Positions 10,674 through 20,262 are shown, counted from the first letter of the stretch. The stretch: 64,000 nt of DNA from Halomonas borealis (GCF_004798905.1 NZ_SDMO01000014.1:1-64000), one strand, 5' to 3'. The notes: a model not told the origin generated them from the sequence alone. Made by a program: numbers and translations.

Positions 10674-11432
10674 ATGTTTCGTACCCTCTCTTTCGCGCTG
10701 CTCACCGCCGGTGCCGTCGCCTTCACGGGCCCTGCCTTTGCCGAGGAGGATCCCTTGAAGGTCGGCATGTCCGGCGGCTACTTCCCGTTCACCTTCGTCG
10801 AACAGGATACCCTCAAGGGGTTCGAGGTCGATGTGATGGAGGCGGTGGCCGAGGAAATGCAGCGCGAGGTGACGTTCGTCACCGCTAACTTCTCCGGCCT
10901 GTTCGGCATGCTGGAGTCCGGTCGCATCGACACCATCGCCAACCAGATCACCATCACCGAGGAACGTGAAGCGAAATATACCTTCACACGACCCTACGTC
11001 TACGACGGGGCTCAGGTGGTGGTCAAGGAGGGCAACGACGCGGTCGCTGGTGTCGAGGACCTGCGCGGCAAGACGGTGGCCGTCAACCTCGGCTCCAACT
11101 ACGAGCAGCTGTTGCGTGAACTGCCCTACGCCGATGACATCGATATCCGCACCTACGAGAGCAACATCGAACAGGATACCGCCCTGGGTCGCGTCGATGC
11201 CTTCGTCATGGATCGCATCAGTGCCAGCCAGGTGATCAAGGAGAAACCGCTGCCGCTGGCCCTGGCCGGTCAGCCGTTCTCCGAGATCCGCAATGCCCTG
11301 CCGTTTCGTGACACCGAACAGGGTCGCGCCCTGCGTGACGGCGTCGATGAGGCACTCTCAGCGCTGCGTGAGGACGGCACCCTGGCCGAGCTCTCCGAGC
11401 GTTGGTTCGGCACCGACATCACCCGGCACTGA
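10674..11432 (+). CDS. Polar amino acid ABC transporter, periplasmic binding protein
   Basis: A 252-residue secreted protein with a signal peptide (residues 1-23, cleavage after AFA). The mature part is a family 3 solute-binding protein: VGMSGGYFPFTF, LKGFEVDVMEAVAEEM, FSGLFGMLESGRIDTIANQI and the DLRGKTVAVNLGSNYE hinge. The family binds polar amino acids; the closest resemblance is to cystine/FliY-type proteins, but substrate is not certain. The ATG at 10674 follows a strong AGGAGG. The permease and ATPase follow immediately. Confidence 0.9.
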   Translation: MFRTLSFALLTAGAVAFTGPAFAEEDPLKVGMSGGYFPFTFVEQDTLKGFEVDVMEAVAEEMQREVTFVTANFSGLFGMLESGRIDTIANQITITEEREAKYTFTRPYVYDGAQVVVKEGNDAVAGVEDLRGKTVAVNLGSNYEQLLRELPYADDIDIRTYESNIEQDTALGRVDAFVMDRISASQVIKEKPLPLALAGQPFSEIRNALPFRDTEQGRALRDGVDEALSALREDGTLAELSERWFGTDITRH

Positions 11433-11450
11433 GGAGCGTAGACGCCCGAT

Positions 11451-12125
11451 ATGAGCGTGCTCGATTTTGACTATATGCTGGGCCTCTTGCCCATCCTGCT
11501 GGGGTATTTGCCGCTGACGCTGGGCATGGCGATGGCGGGAATGGTGCTGGCCCTGGCGTTGGCCTGTGGCCTGGCGGTGATTCGGGTGCTGGAGATCCGG
11601 GGATTGAACGCCGTCACCCTGCTGTTCATCTCGTTCTTCCGTGGCACGCCGCTGCTGGTGCAGTTGTTCCTGTTCTATTACGGGCTGCCTCAGGTGCTGG
11701 CCTTCCTGACCCAGATCGATGGTGTCACCGCTACCATCATGGGGCTGACGCTGCACTTCTCTGCCTACATGGCGGAATCGATCCGCGCCGCCATCGTCGG
11801 GGTGGATCGCAGCCAGACCGAGGCGGCGCTGTCGATCGGCATGACCAATGCTCAGCTGATGCGACGCATCGTGCTGCCCCAGGCCACCCGTATCGCCGTG
11901 CCCACGCTGATGAACTACTTCATCGACATGATCAAGGCGACCTCCCTGGCCTTTACCCTGGGGGTGACCGAGTTGATGGGGGCGACCCAGAAGGAGGCCG
12001 CCGGCAGCTTCCTGTATTTCGAGGCCTTCGTCACCGTGGCGGTGATCTACTGGGCCATCGTCGAGGCCTTCGCCTGGTTACAGCGGCGCCTCGAAACGCG
12101 ACTCAATGAGGCCTATCGCCGATGA
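11451..12125 (+). CDS. Polar amino acid ABC transporter, permease
   Basis: A 224-residue inner-membrane permease of the HisMQ/YecS type, with several hydrophobic segments and the EAA loop EAALSIGMTNAQLMRRIVLP, which contacts the ATPase. Length and topology fit the family. It follows the binding-protein gene by 18 bases and overlaps the ATPase gene by four bases. Confidence 0.92.
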   Translation: MSVLDFDYMLGLLPILLGYLPLTLGMAMAGMVLALALACGLAVIRVLEIRGLNAVTLLFISFFRGTPLLVQLFLFYYGLPQVLAFLTQIDGVTATIMGLTLHFSAYMAESIRAAIVGVDRSQTEAALSIGMTNAQLMRRIVLPQATRIAVPTLMNYFIDMIKATSLAFTLGVTELMGATQKEAAGSFLYFEAFVTVAVIYWAIVEAFAWLQRRLETRLNEAYRR

Positions 12126-12877
12126 TCAAGGTAGCCAATCTCGTCAAGCGTTTCGGCGATGCCAGCGTCCTCGATGGCATCGACCTGGAGATCGAGCAGG
12201 GCGAGATCATCGTGGTGATCGGCCCCTCTGGCACCGGCAAGTCGACCCTGCTGCGTTGTCTCAACTTCCTCGAACAGCCCGACGCCGGCCGGCTGACTCT
12301 GGGTGACCTTGCGGTCGACGTCACCCGGGCCAGCCGCGCCGATATCCTGGCCGCGCGGCGCCACACGGCGTTCGTGTTCCAGAACTATGCGCTGTTCGCC
12401 AACAAGACGGCGCTCGAAAACATCGCCGAGGGACTGATCGTGGTCAACCGCTGGCCCAAGGCCCGCGCCCATGCCCGGGCTCGCGAGATCCTTGAGCGTA
12501 TCGGCCTGCTCGACAAGGCCGACGCCTATCCGGCCTCGCTGTCCGGTGGTCAGCAGCAGCGGGTCGGCATCGGTCGTGCCATGGCCGCCCAGGCCGAGGT
12601 GATCCTGTTCGACGAGCCGACCTCCTCGCTGGATCCAGAGTGGGTCGAGGAGGTGCTGACGCTGATGAAGCGGCTCGCCGCCGAGCGCCAGACCATGCTG
12701 GTGGTGACCCACGAGATGAGTTTCGCCCGCGACGTGGCCGATCGGGTGGTGTTCATGGACGGCGGGCGCATCGTCGAGCAGGGCCCTCCCGCGCGGCTGT
12801 TCAACGCTCCCGAAGATCCGCGTACCCGCGACTTCCTGCGCAAGGTCCTGGCCGCCCAGCCTGGCGAACCTTCCTGA
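12122..12877 (+). CDS. Polar amino acid ABC transporter, ATP-binding protein
   Basis: A 251-residue ATPase with Walker A GPSGTGKST, the Q-loop VFQNYALF, signature LSGGQQQRVGIGRAMA and Walker B VILFDEPTSSLDPE. It powers the transporter formed with the two preceding genes. The set resembles the YecC/TcyN group for cystine; the specificity remains an inference. Confidence 0.93.
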   Translation: MIKVANLVKRFGDASVLDGIDLEIEQGEIIVVIGPSGTGKSTLLRCLNFLEQPDAGRLTLGDLAVDVTRASRADILAARRHTAFVFQNYALFANKTALENIAEGLIVVNRWPKARAHARAREILERIGLLDKADAYPASLSGGQQQRVGIGRAMAAQAEVILFDEPTSSLDPEWVEEVLTLMKRLAAERQTMLVVTHEMSFARDVADRVVFMDGGRIVEQGPPARLFNAPEDPRTRDFLRKVLAAQPGEPS

Positions 12878-12945
12878 GTCGGGGTTGGCCCTCGGCGCTT
12901 CGAGGCGGGATAATGGGCGCACAGCCAGACGAGAGGTATTTTCCC

Positions 12946-13278
12946 ATGACCGTTCATGACGAACTCGGGCAGGCGCTGCGCGAGCTCGAGTCCACCATGA
13001 AGGCCTCCGACCTGTGGCGCATGGAGCGTCCCGCGCCGGAGGCCTTCGACAGCACTCAGCCGTTCTGCATCGATGCCATGTCGCTGCCCCAATGGTTGCG
13101 CTTCGTGTTCATTGCCCGACTCGATGCGCTGGTGGAGGCGCGTGCTCCGCTGCCGGCCAGCTGTGATGTGGCACCCGCCGTGGAGGCCTATCTGGTTCAG
13201 GAAGGCGCGAAGACCAGTCAGCGAGTGATGATGAGCAAGTCGGTGGAGCGCATCGACCAGCTGGTCACCGAGAGCTGA
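12946..13278 (+). CDS. YqcC family protein (DUF446)
   Basis: A 110-residue soluble protein matching the YqcC/DUF446 family: LRELESTMKASDLW, then the CIDAMSLPQWLRFVFIARLD block near the middle. Function is unknown; in many gammaproteobacteria the gene sits beside truC. The ATG at 12946 is preceded by GAGAGG. It ends before a strong GC hairpin. Confidence 0.85.
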   Translation: MTVHDELGQALRELESTMKASDLWRMERPAPEAFDSTQPFCIDAMSLPQWLRFVFIARLDALVEARAPLPASCDVAPAVEAYLVQEGAKTSQRVMMSKSVERIDQLVTES

Positions 13279-13299
13279 CGCGGTGATGGCTCACCTTGG

Positions 13300-13322
13300 C
13301 GCCCGCCCCTGAGGGGCGGGCG
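13300..13322 (+). terminator. GC hairpin after the YqcC gene
   Basis: CGCCCGCCCC and GGGGCGGGCG form a perfect 10-bp stem around a 3-base loop, 21 bases after the stop codon. There is no T-tract, so it may be a weak terminator or an mRNA 3' end stabiliser. Confidence 0.45.
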
Positions 13323-13402
13323 TCAGCCACCGTGGCTTGAGTGGCGATGTCGTCGTCCTGTCGGGCCTGGCTTCGTCACCCGATGCCCCCTCTGAGGTCG
13401 CT

Positions 13403-13903
13403 ATGCCTTACTACTTCGCCTACGGCAGCAACATGAACACGGCCCGGGTGGAAGCGCGGATCGGCGCGACCCGGCGTGCCCTGCCTGGGGTCCTGCACGA
13501 TCATGCCCTGTGCTTCGACAAGGCCTCCCGGGTGTCCGGCATCAGCCACGCCAATGTGGTGGCCATGCCGGGCGAGCGGGTGGAGGGTGCGCTATTCGAG
13601 CTGCTTGCCCCCGCGCAGATCGAGAGCATGGACCCCTTCGAAGGCTATCCTCACGACTATGATCGGCGCCGCATGAGCATTGATACCGGTCGGGGCCCCA
13701 TCGAGGCCTGGGTCTACATCGCGGCGCCGGGTACTACCGGTGAGTCTCTCAGGCCGGCCCGAGAGTATCTCGAACATCTGCTGGCCGGCGAGGCCTTCCT
13801 GAGTGCCGACTATCACGCCCGCCTGTCCGGAGTGGCAAGCGTGGAAGGGCTCGACGATGCAACCCTCGAATCCCTGGGGCTATCTCGCCACTCCGCGCGG
13901 TAG
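13403..13903 (+). CDS. Gamma-glutamylcyclotransferase-fold protein
   Basis: A 166-residue cytoplasmic protein with the cyclotransferase signature MPYYFAYGSNMNTARVEARI and the downstream PGERVEGALFELL and MDPFEGYPHDYDRR segments. The fold is shared by gamma-glutamylcyclotransferases and AIG2-like proteins; the true substrate is unknown. I chose the ATG at 13403 because the family motif starts there. It ends next to the large hairpin at 13916-13969. Confidence 0.82.
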   Translation: MPYYFAYGSNMNTARVEARIGATRRALPGVLHDHALCFDKASRVSGISHANVVAMPGERVEGALFELLAPAQIESMDPFEGYPHDYDRRRMSIDTGRGPIEAWVYIAAPGTTGESLRPAREYLEHLLAGEAFLSADYHARLSGVASVEGLDDATLESLGLSRHSAR

Positions 13904-13915
13904 TCGTTCGCTCCC

Positions 13916-13969
13916 CCACCCCTCATGCACAAGGCCCGCCGAATGGCGGGCCTTGTGCATGAGGGGTGG
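13916..13969. terminator. Long perfect hairpin between convergent genes
   Basis: A 25-bp perfect inverted repeat (13916-13940 and 13945-13969) surrounds the 4-base loop GAAT. It lies between the convergent cyclotransferase and OmpW genes, a usual place for a bidirectional terminator, but has no T-tract on either side. The length and perfection are unusual. Confidence 0.6.
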
Positions 13970-14041
13970 CAACAGCGTGCTCGACAAGATGACGCCGGGC
14001 ACTGGGCCCGGCGTCATGGGGGTCACACATTGAAGCGCCGA

Positions 14042-14650
14042 TCAGAAGCGGTAGGTGACACCGCCGCCGACGGTGACCGGGTCGACGTCGACATCGCCCG
14101 CGTCGCTGCCATTGACCTCGATATCGGGGCTGACATCGGCGTAGTTGGCGAAGGCGCCGATCATGAAGTTATCGGTCAGGGCGAAGTCCACGCCGAGCTG
14201 GGCGGCCGCGCCGTAGGAGTCGTCGACGTCGAGGCCATCGACCGTCACGTCGTTGAAGTAGGTGTAGTTGAGGCCCGCGCCGGCATAGGGCTGAACCCGC
14301 GAACCGGTGCCGCCCAACGGATAGTAGTTGAGCATCAGGTTGACCGGGCGACGGTCCAGGGAGCCGGCATCCCCGCCACCGATGCTGATGTCGTGCTCGA
14401 TATCCTGGGTACCGTTGAGCTCGACGCCAAGCTTGTCATGGAACTGATAGCCCAGGCCGTAGGAGAAGCCGCGTTCGTCGGAGGCCTCGATGTCGTTGCC
14501 GTTCAGTGAGCCGATGTCATCGTTGACCTCGGACTTGGCGATGCCGCCGCGCACGTAGACGTCGCCGGCCTGGTTGGCCATGACGGACTGGGTTGCGACG
14601 AGACCGGCCGCGGTGAAGGCGGTGGCGGTGATCAAGCGGGTCATGTTCAT
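14042..14650 (-). CDS. OmpW/OmpA-like small outer-membrane beta-barrel protein
   Basis: A 202-residue protein with a signal peptide (residues 1-25, cleavage after VMA). The mature part has alternating beta strands, acidic loops rich in Asp and Gly, the stretch VQPYAGAGLNYTYFN, and a C-terminal VGGGVTYRF that ends in phenylalanine, as expected for an eight-stranded porin-like barrel. It most resembles OmpW; such proteins admit small hydrophobic compounds. The very acidic surface fits a halophile. A predicted promoter lies about 75 bases upstream. Confidence 0.8.
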   Translation of the reverse strand: MNMTRLITATAFTAAGLVATQSVMANQAGDVYVRGGIAKSEVNDDIGSLNGNDIEASDERGFSYGLGYQFHDKLGVELNGTQDIEHDISIGGGDAGSLDRRPVNLMLNYYPLGGTGSRVQPYAGAGLNYTYFNDVTVDGLDVDDSYGAAAQLGVDFALTDNFMIGAFANYADVSPDIEVNGSDAGDVDVDPVTVGGGVTYRF

Positions 14651-14720
14651 GGGTAGCCTCTCTGTGTCGTCCAAGATGCCGATGTCGAAGTGTTCGACGT
14701 CCTTGCATGTGGTGATGAGA

Positions 14721-14749
14721 AGTATAAAAACACTGTTTCTAAATGTCTT
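14721..14749 (-). promoter_or_regulatory. Predicted promoter of the OmpW-like gene
   Basis: On the minus strand AAGACA and TATACT are separated by 17 bases, within an AT-rich stretch upstream of the outer-membrane gene. Confidence 0.45.
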
Positions 14750-14922
14750 GTAAAATTTCCCTATGACCATAAGCCCAGGAGATGCTCTTTCTTCATGAGC
14801 CTCCGGCTGGCGGGGGATGAGAGGCATAGGTTGTGTATAGGTTTTCACATTTCCTGCACACGACCTCGCCGAGGCGCGTGTTTTCGGCTTCACTGAAAGA
14901 AAAGGCGGTGTGGGGGGCGAGC

Positions 14923-15231
14923 ATGCTGTTCAGGACACTCTTCGTCGGGATGCGTCGCGGTCGGGACGACCGGCCACTGGCGGCCTTGTTGTTGGCGTCG
15001 GGGTTGGCGGTGTGGCTGCTGTGGCAACCGGGGCTCATCCTGGGTCTGGCGTGGCCCTGGCGCTGGTCGATGGTCGTGCTGGGGAGTTGGGCGCTGGGCT
15101 GTGCCTTCGTGCGCCCCCTGGCCCTGGACGTCGGCGAACGGGGAGCCTGGCGGCTGGCCGGTATGGGCGGGAGTCGCGCGGCCTTGCCGGTCTTCGCGTT
15201 GTTGCTGGTGGGTCGTGGCCTCTTTGGCTGA
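14923..15231 (+). CDS. Small integral membrane protein, possibly YbgE-like
   Basis: A 102-residue protein with about three hydrophobic segments (near residues 18-35, 40-58 and 82-100). The section DDRPLAALLLASGLAVWLLW loosely recalls the start of YbgE, the small protein of cyd operons, but no cytochrome bd genes are nearby, so the link is weak. I chose the ATG at 14923. It ends just before a rho-independent-like terminator. Confidence 0.5.
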   Translation: MLFRTLFVGMRRGRDDRPLAALLLASGLAVWLLWQPGLILGLAWPWRWSMVVLGSWALGCAFVRPLALDVGERGAWRLAGMGGSRAALPVFALLLVGRGLFG

Positions 15232-15263
15232 CGCCGTAGGCAGGCACCGGCACATAACCACGA

Positions 15264-15289
15264 AAAGGGGCTCCCGCAGGAGCCCCTTT
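15264..15289. terminator. Terminator between convergent small membrane protein gene and putP
   Basis: AAAGGGGCTCC and GGAGCCCCTTT form an 11-bp stem with the loop CGCA. The flanking A and T runs let it work in both directions, which suits the convergent genes on either side. Confidence 0.75.
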
Positions 15290-15310
15290 CGTTCATTGCG
15301 TTGCCGGCGT

Positions 15311-16798
15311 TCAGCGCGTGATGTGCTGATACTCTCCGGCATCGGCTGTCACGCTGCTTACCACCATGATGGCGATGAAGGCGGCGATGAAGCCCGGAAT
15401 GATCTCGTAGACGCCAGGCCCGCCCATGAAGGAGCCGTTCCAGCCCAGCGAAATCCAGATCATCACGGTGAGGGCACCGATTACCATGCCGGCGATGGCG
15501 CCCGCGCCGTTGGTGCGTGACCACATCAGCGACAGGATGATCAGCGGGCCGAAGGCCGCACCGAAGCCCGCCCAGGCGTTACTGACCAGCCCCAGGACCT
15601 GGGAGCCCGGGTCGGAGGCGATAACGGCGGCCACCAAGCCCACCAGGGCGACACAGACGCGGCCGACGGTGACGATTTCCTTCTCCGATGCCTCCTTGCG
15701 CAGGAACAGGCGATAGAAGTCCTCGGTCAGTGAAGAAGACGCCACCAGCAGCTGGCTGGAGATGGTGCTCATGACCGCCGCCAGCAGGGCGGCAAACAGG
15801 AAGCCGGTGATCAGCGGATGGAACAGCAGGTCGGCCAGCAGGATGAAGATCGTTTCGGGATCTTCGACATTCATGCCATTGCGCACCGCGTAGGCCCGGC
15901 CGAAGATGCCCAGAGAGACCGCGCCGATCAGTGAAATGAGCATCCAGCTCATGCCGATGTTACGAGCGGTGGGCACATCCTTGAGCGTGCGGATGGCCAT
16001 GAAACGCACGATGATATGCGGCTGACCGAAGTACCCAAGCCCCCAGGTCACCGCCGACAACCAGCCGATCAGGGTCAGCCCGTCGGTCCACGACAGCAGG
16101 GTGGGGTCGACTTCGTTCAGGGTCTGTGATGCCTGAGCGAAACCGCCGCCGCCTTCGCCGAAGAGCACCACCGCCGGCATGATCACCAGGGCCAGCATCA
16201 TGATGCAGCCTTGCACGAAGTCCGTCATGCTCACGGCCATGAAGCCGCCGACCACGGTGTAGGCAAGGACCACGCCGAGAGTGATGATGATGCCTGTGGC
16301 GTAGTCGCTAAGCCCGGTATTGATGACGCCGGAAAAGGCGCTTTCGAACAGCTTGCCGCCGGCCACCAGGCCTGAGGCTGTGTACACCGCGAAAAACACC
16401 ACGATGACGATAGCGGATACCGTTCTCAGCGGGATAGCCTGAGTCGGGAAGCGGTTGGCCAAGAACGCCGGAATAGTGATCGCATTGCCATAGTGAACCG
16501 TTTGTTCACGCAGGCGCGGGGCGACCAGCAGCCAGTTGAAGAACGCCCCGACGAGCAGGCCGATACCGATCCAGGCCGAGCCCAGGCCGGAGGCGAACAT
16601 GGCCCCGGGCAAGCCTAGCAGCAACCAGCCGCTCATGTCCGACGCGCCAGCCGACAGGGCCGCCACTTGTGGGCTGAGGGAGCGTCCCCCCAGGATGTAA
16701 CCTTCCGATGTGGACGTGGACTTGCGCATGGCATACAAGCCGATGGCAATCATCAATGCAAAGTAAGCAAACAGGCTGATCCAGACACCAGTAGCCAT
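15311..16798 (-). CDS. putP: Sodium/proline symporter PutP
   Basis: A 495-residue inner-membrane transporter of the SSS family with about 13 membrane segments. PutP features include ILGGRSLSPQVAALSAGASD near the N-terminus, SGWLLLGLPGA, and ISSQLLVASSSLTEDFY. It brings in proline with sodium, for use as nutrient or as compatible solute in saline conditions. AAGGAGACG precedes the ATG. It lies just downstream of putA on the same strand, separated by 272 bases that contain a hairpin, so the two are likely separate units of one regulon. Confidence 0.93.
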   Translation of the reverse strand: MATGVWISLFAYFALMIAIGLYAMRKSTSTSEGYILGGRSLSPQVAALSAGASDMSGWLLLGLPGAMFASGLGSAWIGIGLLVGAFFNWLLVAPRLREQTVHYGNAITIPAFLANRFPTQAIPLRTVSAIVIVVFFAVYTASGLVAGGKLFESAFSGVINTGLSDYATGIIITLGVVLAYTVVGGFMAVSMTDFVQGCIMMLALVIMPAVVLFGEGGGGFAQASQTLNEVDPTLLSWTDGLTLIGWLSAVTWGLGYFGQPHIIVRFMAIRTLKDVPTARNIGMSWMLISLIGAVSLGIFGRAYAVRNGMNVEDPETIFILLADLLFHPLITGFLFAALLAAVMSTISSQLLVASSSLTEDFYRLFLRKEASEKEIVTVGRVCVALVGLVAAVIASDPGSQVLGLVSNAWAGFGAAFGPLIILSLMWSRTNGAGAIAGMVIGALTVMIWISLGWNGSFMGGPGVYEIIPGFIAAFIAIMVVSSVTADAGEYQHITR

Positions 16799-17024
16799 AA
16801 AACGTCTCCTTCTTATCGATCCGGCTATAGAGCCGTCGGGTTATTGTTAGTACGCATGCAGGCCAGGCCACCGGAGGTAAGCCTTGTGGTCAGGGGAGGC
16901 GCGAATGTAACGCCGATGGCGATAGTGCTTTGAACCATGAGATTCATCCCTTGCGGTTGTTGTTGTCGAACGTCGAAACGTCTCTGTGTCATGCTGTTTT
17001 AGCACAAAGCGGTTTCGTACGCCC

Positions 17025-17054
17025 CCATCGGGCGGAGCAGGCTCCGCCCGATGG
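17025..17054. terminator. Hairpin after putA
   Basis: A 14-base perfect inverted repeat with a 2-base centre (CCATCGGGCGGAGC and its complement) lies 17 bases after the putA stop. No clear T-tract follows. It probably ends the putA transcript or protects it. Confidence 0.55.
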
Positions 17055-17070
17055 ACAGCGTGCCAGGAGC

Positions 17071-20000
17071 TCAGTCGTCTCCCATGGCCAGCAGCGACGC
17101 GTTGCCGCCGAGGGCGGCGGTGTTGATGGTCAGGGTCTTTTCGGTGGCGAAGCGCAGCAGATAGTGCGGACCGCCCGCCTTGGGCCCGGTGCCCGACAGA
17201 CCCTGGCCGCCGAACGGCTGCACGCCGACCACGGCACCGATGATGTTGCGGTTGACGTAGACGTTGCCGACGCGGATCCGGCGGGCGATATGTTCGGCGA
17301 AGGATTCGTTGCGGCTGTGTACGCCGAAGGTCAGGCCGTAGCGCCGTTCGTTGATCGACTCGATCACCTGGTCGATCTCGCTGGCCTGGTAGCGAACGAT
17401 ATGCAGCACCGGGCCGAACTGCTCGCGCTCCAGGGCGTCGATGCCATCGATCTCGAAGGCCGCCGGGGCGACGAAGGTGCCTTCGGCGGTGTGGGCCGGG
17501 TCGAGCCGGGTCTCGGCCAGTAGTCGGCCTTCGCCCTTGAGGGTCTCGATGTGTGCCTGGAGGCCCTGACGGGCGTCCTCGTCGATCACCGGGCCGACGT
17601 CGGTTCCCAGCTCCCGCGGGTCGCCCACATGGAGTTCTTCCATGGCGCCCTTGAGGATCTCGATGACTCGGTCGGCGACGTCGTCCTGGAGATAGAGGAC
17701 ACGCAGCGCCGAGCAGCGCTGGCCGGCGCTCTGGAAGGCCGACTGGATGACATCCGCGACCACCTGCTCGGGCAGCGCGGTGGAGTCGACGATCATGGCG
17801 TTCATGCCGCCGGTCTCGGCGATCAGCGTCGGCAGGGCGGCACCTTCCCGGTCGGCCAGCGAGCGGTTGATGACTTGGGCGGTGTCGGTGCCGCCGGTGA
17901 ACACCACGCCGGTGATGCGCGAGTCGCCGCTCAGCACGCTGCCCACGGTGGGGCCGTCGCCGGGCAGCAGCTGAACCACGTCGCGGGGCATGCCGGCCTC
18001 ATGCAGCAGCTCGATGACCCGATGGGCGACCAGCGAGGTCTGCTCGGCGGGCTTGGCCAGCACGGTGTTGCCGGCCACGGCGGCGGCCACCACCTGGCCG
18101 CAGAAGATCGCCACCGGGAAGTTCCAGGGACTGATGGCGGCGAACACGCCCTTGCCACCGAGCATCAGGTCGTTGGACTCGCCGGTGGGGCCGGGCAGGC
18201 GGGTCGGCTCGGCGAACAGCTCCTCGGCGCGGCTGGCGTAATAGCGGCAGAAGTCGACCGCCTCGCGGATCTCGTCGACCCCATCGGTGAGTAGCTTGCC
18301 GCCTTCACGGGAGCACAGCGTCATCAGCTCGGCGAGGTTGTCTTCCATCAGCTCGGCGAAGCGGCGAATGATCGCGGCGCGCTCGGCTACCGGGGTGGCG
18401 TCCCAGCGCGGGTAGGCCGCCCAGGCCGCGTCCACGGCCTGCGATGCCTGCTCCTGGGTGGTCCACTGCACGCTGCCGACGGTGGCTCGACGGTCGAAGG
18501 GGCAGCGCACCTCATGACTCGCCGTGGCATCGTCGGCGACGTCGAAGCCGAGTAGCGGCCGGGCCTGGTAGCTCTTGTCCATGAAGCCGGCCATGGCGTC
18601 GATGAGCGGACGGTACTGGCTGTTGATGTTCAAGTTCACTCCCTGGGAGTTCTGGCGGTTCGGTCCGTAGATATGCTTGGGTAACGGGATCCGGGTATTG
18701 GCATAGCGATCGTACTGGCGCAGCGTTTCCACCGGGTGAACGCACAGCGATTCCACCGGCACCCGCGGATCCACCAGCTGGTGAACGAACGACGAGTTGG
18801 CGCCGTTCTCCAGCAGCCGGCGCACCAGGTAGGGGAGCAGGTCCTTGTGAGCCCCTACCGGCGCGTAGATACGACAATAGGTGCCCTGGGGTGCGCGTTT
18901 GAGCGCGGCGTCGTAGAGCGCCTCGCCCATGCCGTGCAGGCGCTGGAACTCGAAGGGCCGCTCGGCGGCGTTGGAGAGCTCGAGAATCGCGCTGATGGTA
19001 TGGGCGTTATGGGTGGCGAACTGCGGGAAGATCCGCCCGCGGCTCTGCTCGGAGAGCAGGAACTGCGCGCAGGCCAGGTAGGCCACGTCCGTGTTGGCCT
19101 TGCGGGTGTAGACCGGGTAGCCGTCGATGCCGAGCTGCTGGGATTCCTTGATCTCGGTATCCCAGTAGGCGCCCTTGACCAGCCGCAGGGGGATCTCGTC
19201 GCCCTGCTGGTCGGCCAGGCGGTTCAGGTAGTGCAGCACCGGCAGGGCACGCGTGGCGTAGGCCTGGACCACCAGCCCGAAGTGCCCCCAGCCACGACAG
19301 GTATCGCTCTCGTAGACGGCGCGGAAGACTTCCAGCGACAGCTCGAGGCGGTCGACCTCCTCGGCATCGATGGTCACCGCCACGCTGCGTTCGCGCGCCA
19401 TGGCGGCGAGTTCGCGGACGCTGGCGACCAGTTCCTCGAGGATCTGGCTACGACGCCCGAACTCGTAGCGCGGGTGCAGGGCCGAGAGCTTGATCGAGAT
19501 CGACGGGGCCGGAGTCGTGGAAGACAGCTCGCGGCTGGTCTTGCCGACACGCTCGATGGCGTGAGCGTAGTCATCGAAGTAGCGCTTGGCATCGCGGCGG
19601 GTGCGGGCGGCTTCGCCGAGCATGTCGTAGGAGTAGGTGTAGCCCTTGTCGAACAGCGGCTTGGAACGCTTCAGCGCCTCATCGATGTCGCGGCCGAGGA
19701 CGAACTGCTTGCCCATCACCTTCATGGCTTCGACCATGGCGCGGCGGATCACCGGCTCGCCCATGCGATTGACCAGCTTGTTGATGAAGTGAGCCGGCTT
19801 GCCATCCTTGGAGTGATCCATCTTGATCACCCGGCCGGTCATCAGCAGCCCCCAGGTGGAGGCGTTGACGAACCAGGACTCGCTCTGGCCGAGGTAGGAC
19901 TTCCAGTCGGCGGGGCCCAGCTTGTCCTCGATCAGCGCATCGGCGGTGGCCTTGTCGGGAATGCGCAGCATGGCCTCCGCCAGGCACATCAGCATCAGCC

Positions 20001-20262
20001 CTTCGTGGGTGTCGAGGCTGTATTGCTGGAGTAGTTCGTCGATGGAGTCTACTGCGGTATCCATTTCACGGACTTCGCGCACCAGCTCGGCGGCCTTGTC
20101 GGCGGTACGCTTGAAATCGTCCTCGTCGACGGACAGCAGGTTCACCAGCTCGCCGACGAAGGCATCCTCGTCGACCGTATAGTGTTCGCTGACGCGATCG
20201 AACAGCGTCTCGAGATCCTGGTTCCAGGTGGTGCTGTCCAGCATGGTGTTGGCGTTGAGCAT
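17071..20262 (-). CDS. putA: Bifunctional proline dehydrogenase / pyrroline-5-carboxylate dehydrogenase PutA
   Basis: A 1063-residue enzyme that oxidises proline to glutamate in two steps. The N-terminal half is the FAD proline dehydrogenase (YDMLGEAARTRRDAKRYFDD, then RLVKGAYWDTEIKESQQLG). The C-terminal half is the NAD aldehyde dehydrogenase, with glutamate 816 in LIAETGGMN and catalytic cysteine 850 in SAGQRCSALRV. There is no N-terminal ribbon-helix-helix DNA-binding domain, so this PutA is not its own repressor; the neighbouring AraC-type gene is the better candidate. Length fits the two-function class with a short C-terminal extension. Confidence 0.97.
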   Translation of the reverse strand: MLNANTMLDSTTWNQDLETLFDRVSEHYTVDEDAFVGELVNLLSVDEDDFKRTADKAAELVREVREMDTAVDSIDELLQQYSLDTHEGLMLMCLAEAMLRIPDKATADALIEDKLGPADWKSYLGQSESWFVNASTWGLLMTGRVIKMDHSKDGKPAHFINKLVNRMGEPVIRRAMVEAMKVMGKQFVLGRDIDEALKRSKPLFDKGYTYSYDMLGEAARTRRDAKRYFDDYAHAIERVGKTSRELSSTTPAPSISIKLSALHPRYEFGRRSQILEELVASVRELAAMARERSVAVTIDAEEVDRLELSLEVFRAVYESDTCRGWGHFGLVVQAYATRALPVLHYLNRLADQQGDEIPLRLVKGAYWDTEIKESQQLGIDGYPVYTRKANTDVAYLACAQFLLSEQSRGRIFPQFATHNAHTISAILELSNAAERPFEFQRLHGMGEALYDAALKRAPQGTYCRIYAPVGAHKDLLPYLVRRLLENGANSSFVHQLVDPRVPVESLCVHPVETLRQYDRYANTRIPLPKHIYGPNRQNSQGVNLNINSQYRPLIDAMAGFMDKSYQARPLLGFDVADDATASHEVRCPFDRRATVGSVQWTTQEQASQAVDAAWAAYPRWDATPVAERAAIIRRFAELMEDNLAELMTLCSREGGKLLTDGVDEIREAVDFCRYYASRAEELFAEPTRLPGPTGESNDLMLGGKGVFAAISPWNFPVAIFCGQVVAAAVAGNTVLAKPAEQTSLVAHRVIELLHEAGMPRDVVQLLPGDGPTVGSVLSGDSRITGVVFTGGTDTAQVINRSLADREGAALPTLIAETGGMNAMIVDSTALPEQVVADVIQSAFQSAGQRCSALRVLYLQDDVADRVIEILKGAMEELHVGDPRELGTDVGPVIDEDARQGLQAHIETLKGEGRLLAETRLDPAHTAEGTFVAPAAFEIDGIDALEREQFGPVLHIVRYQASEIDQVIESINERRYGLTFGVHSRNESFAEHIARRIRVGNVYVNRNIIGAVVGVQPFGGQGLSGTGPKAGGPHYLLRFATEKTLTINTAALGGNASLLAMGDD

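Noticed and set aside
18736..20034. A 432-codon plus-strand frame within putA
   Set aside because: Antisense shadow of PutA, with no start signal or domain.
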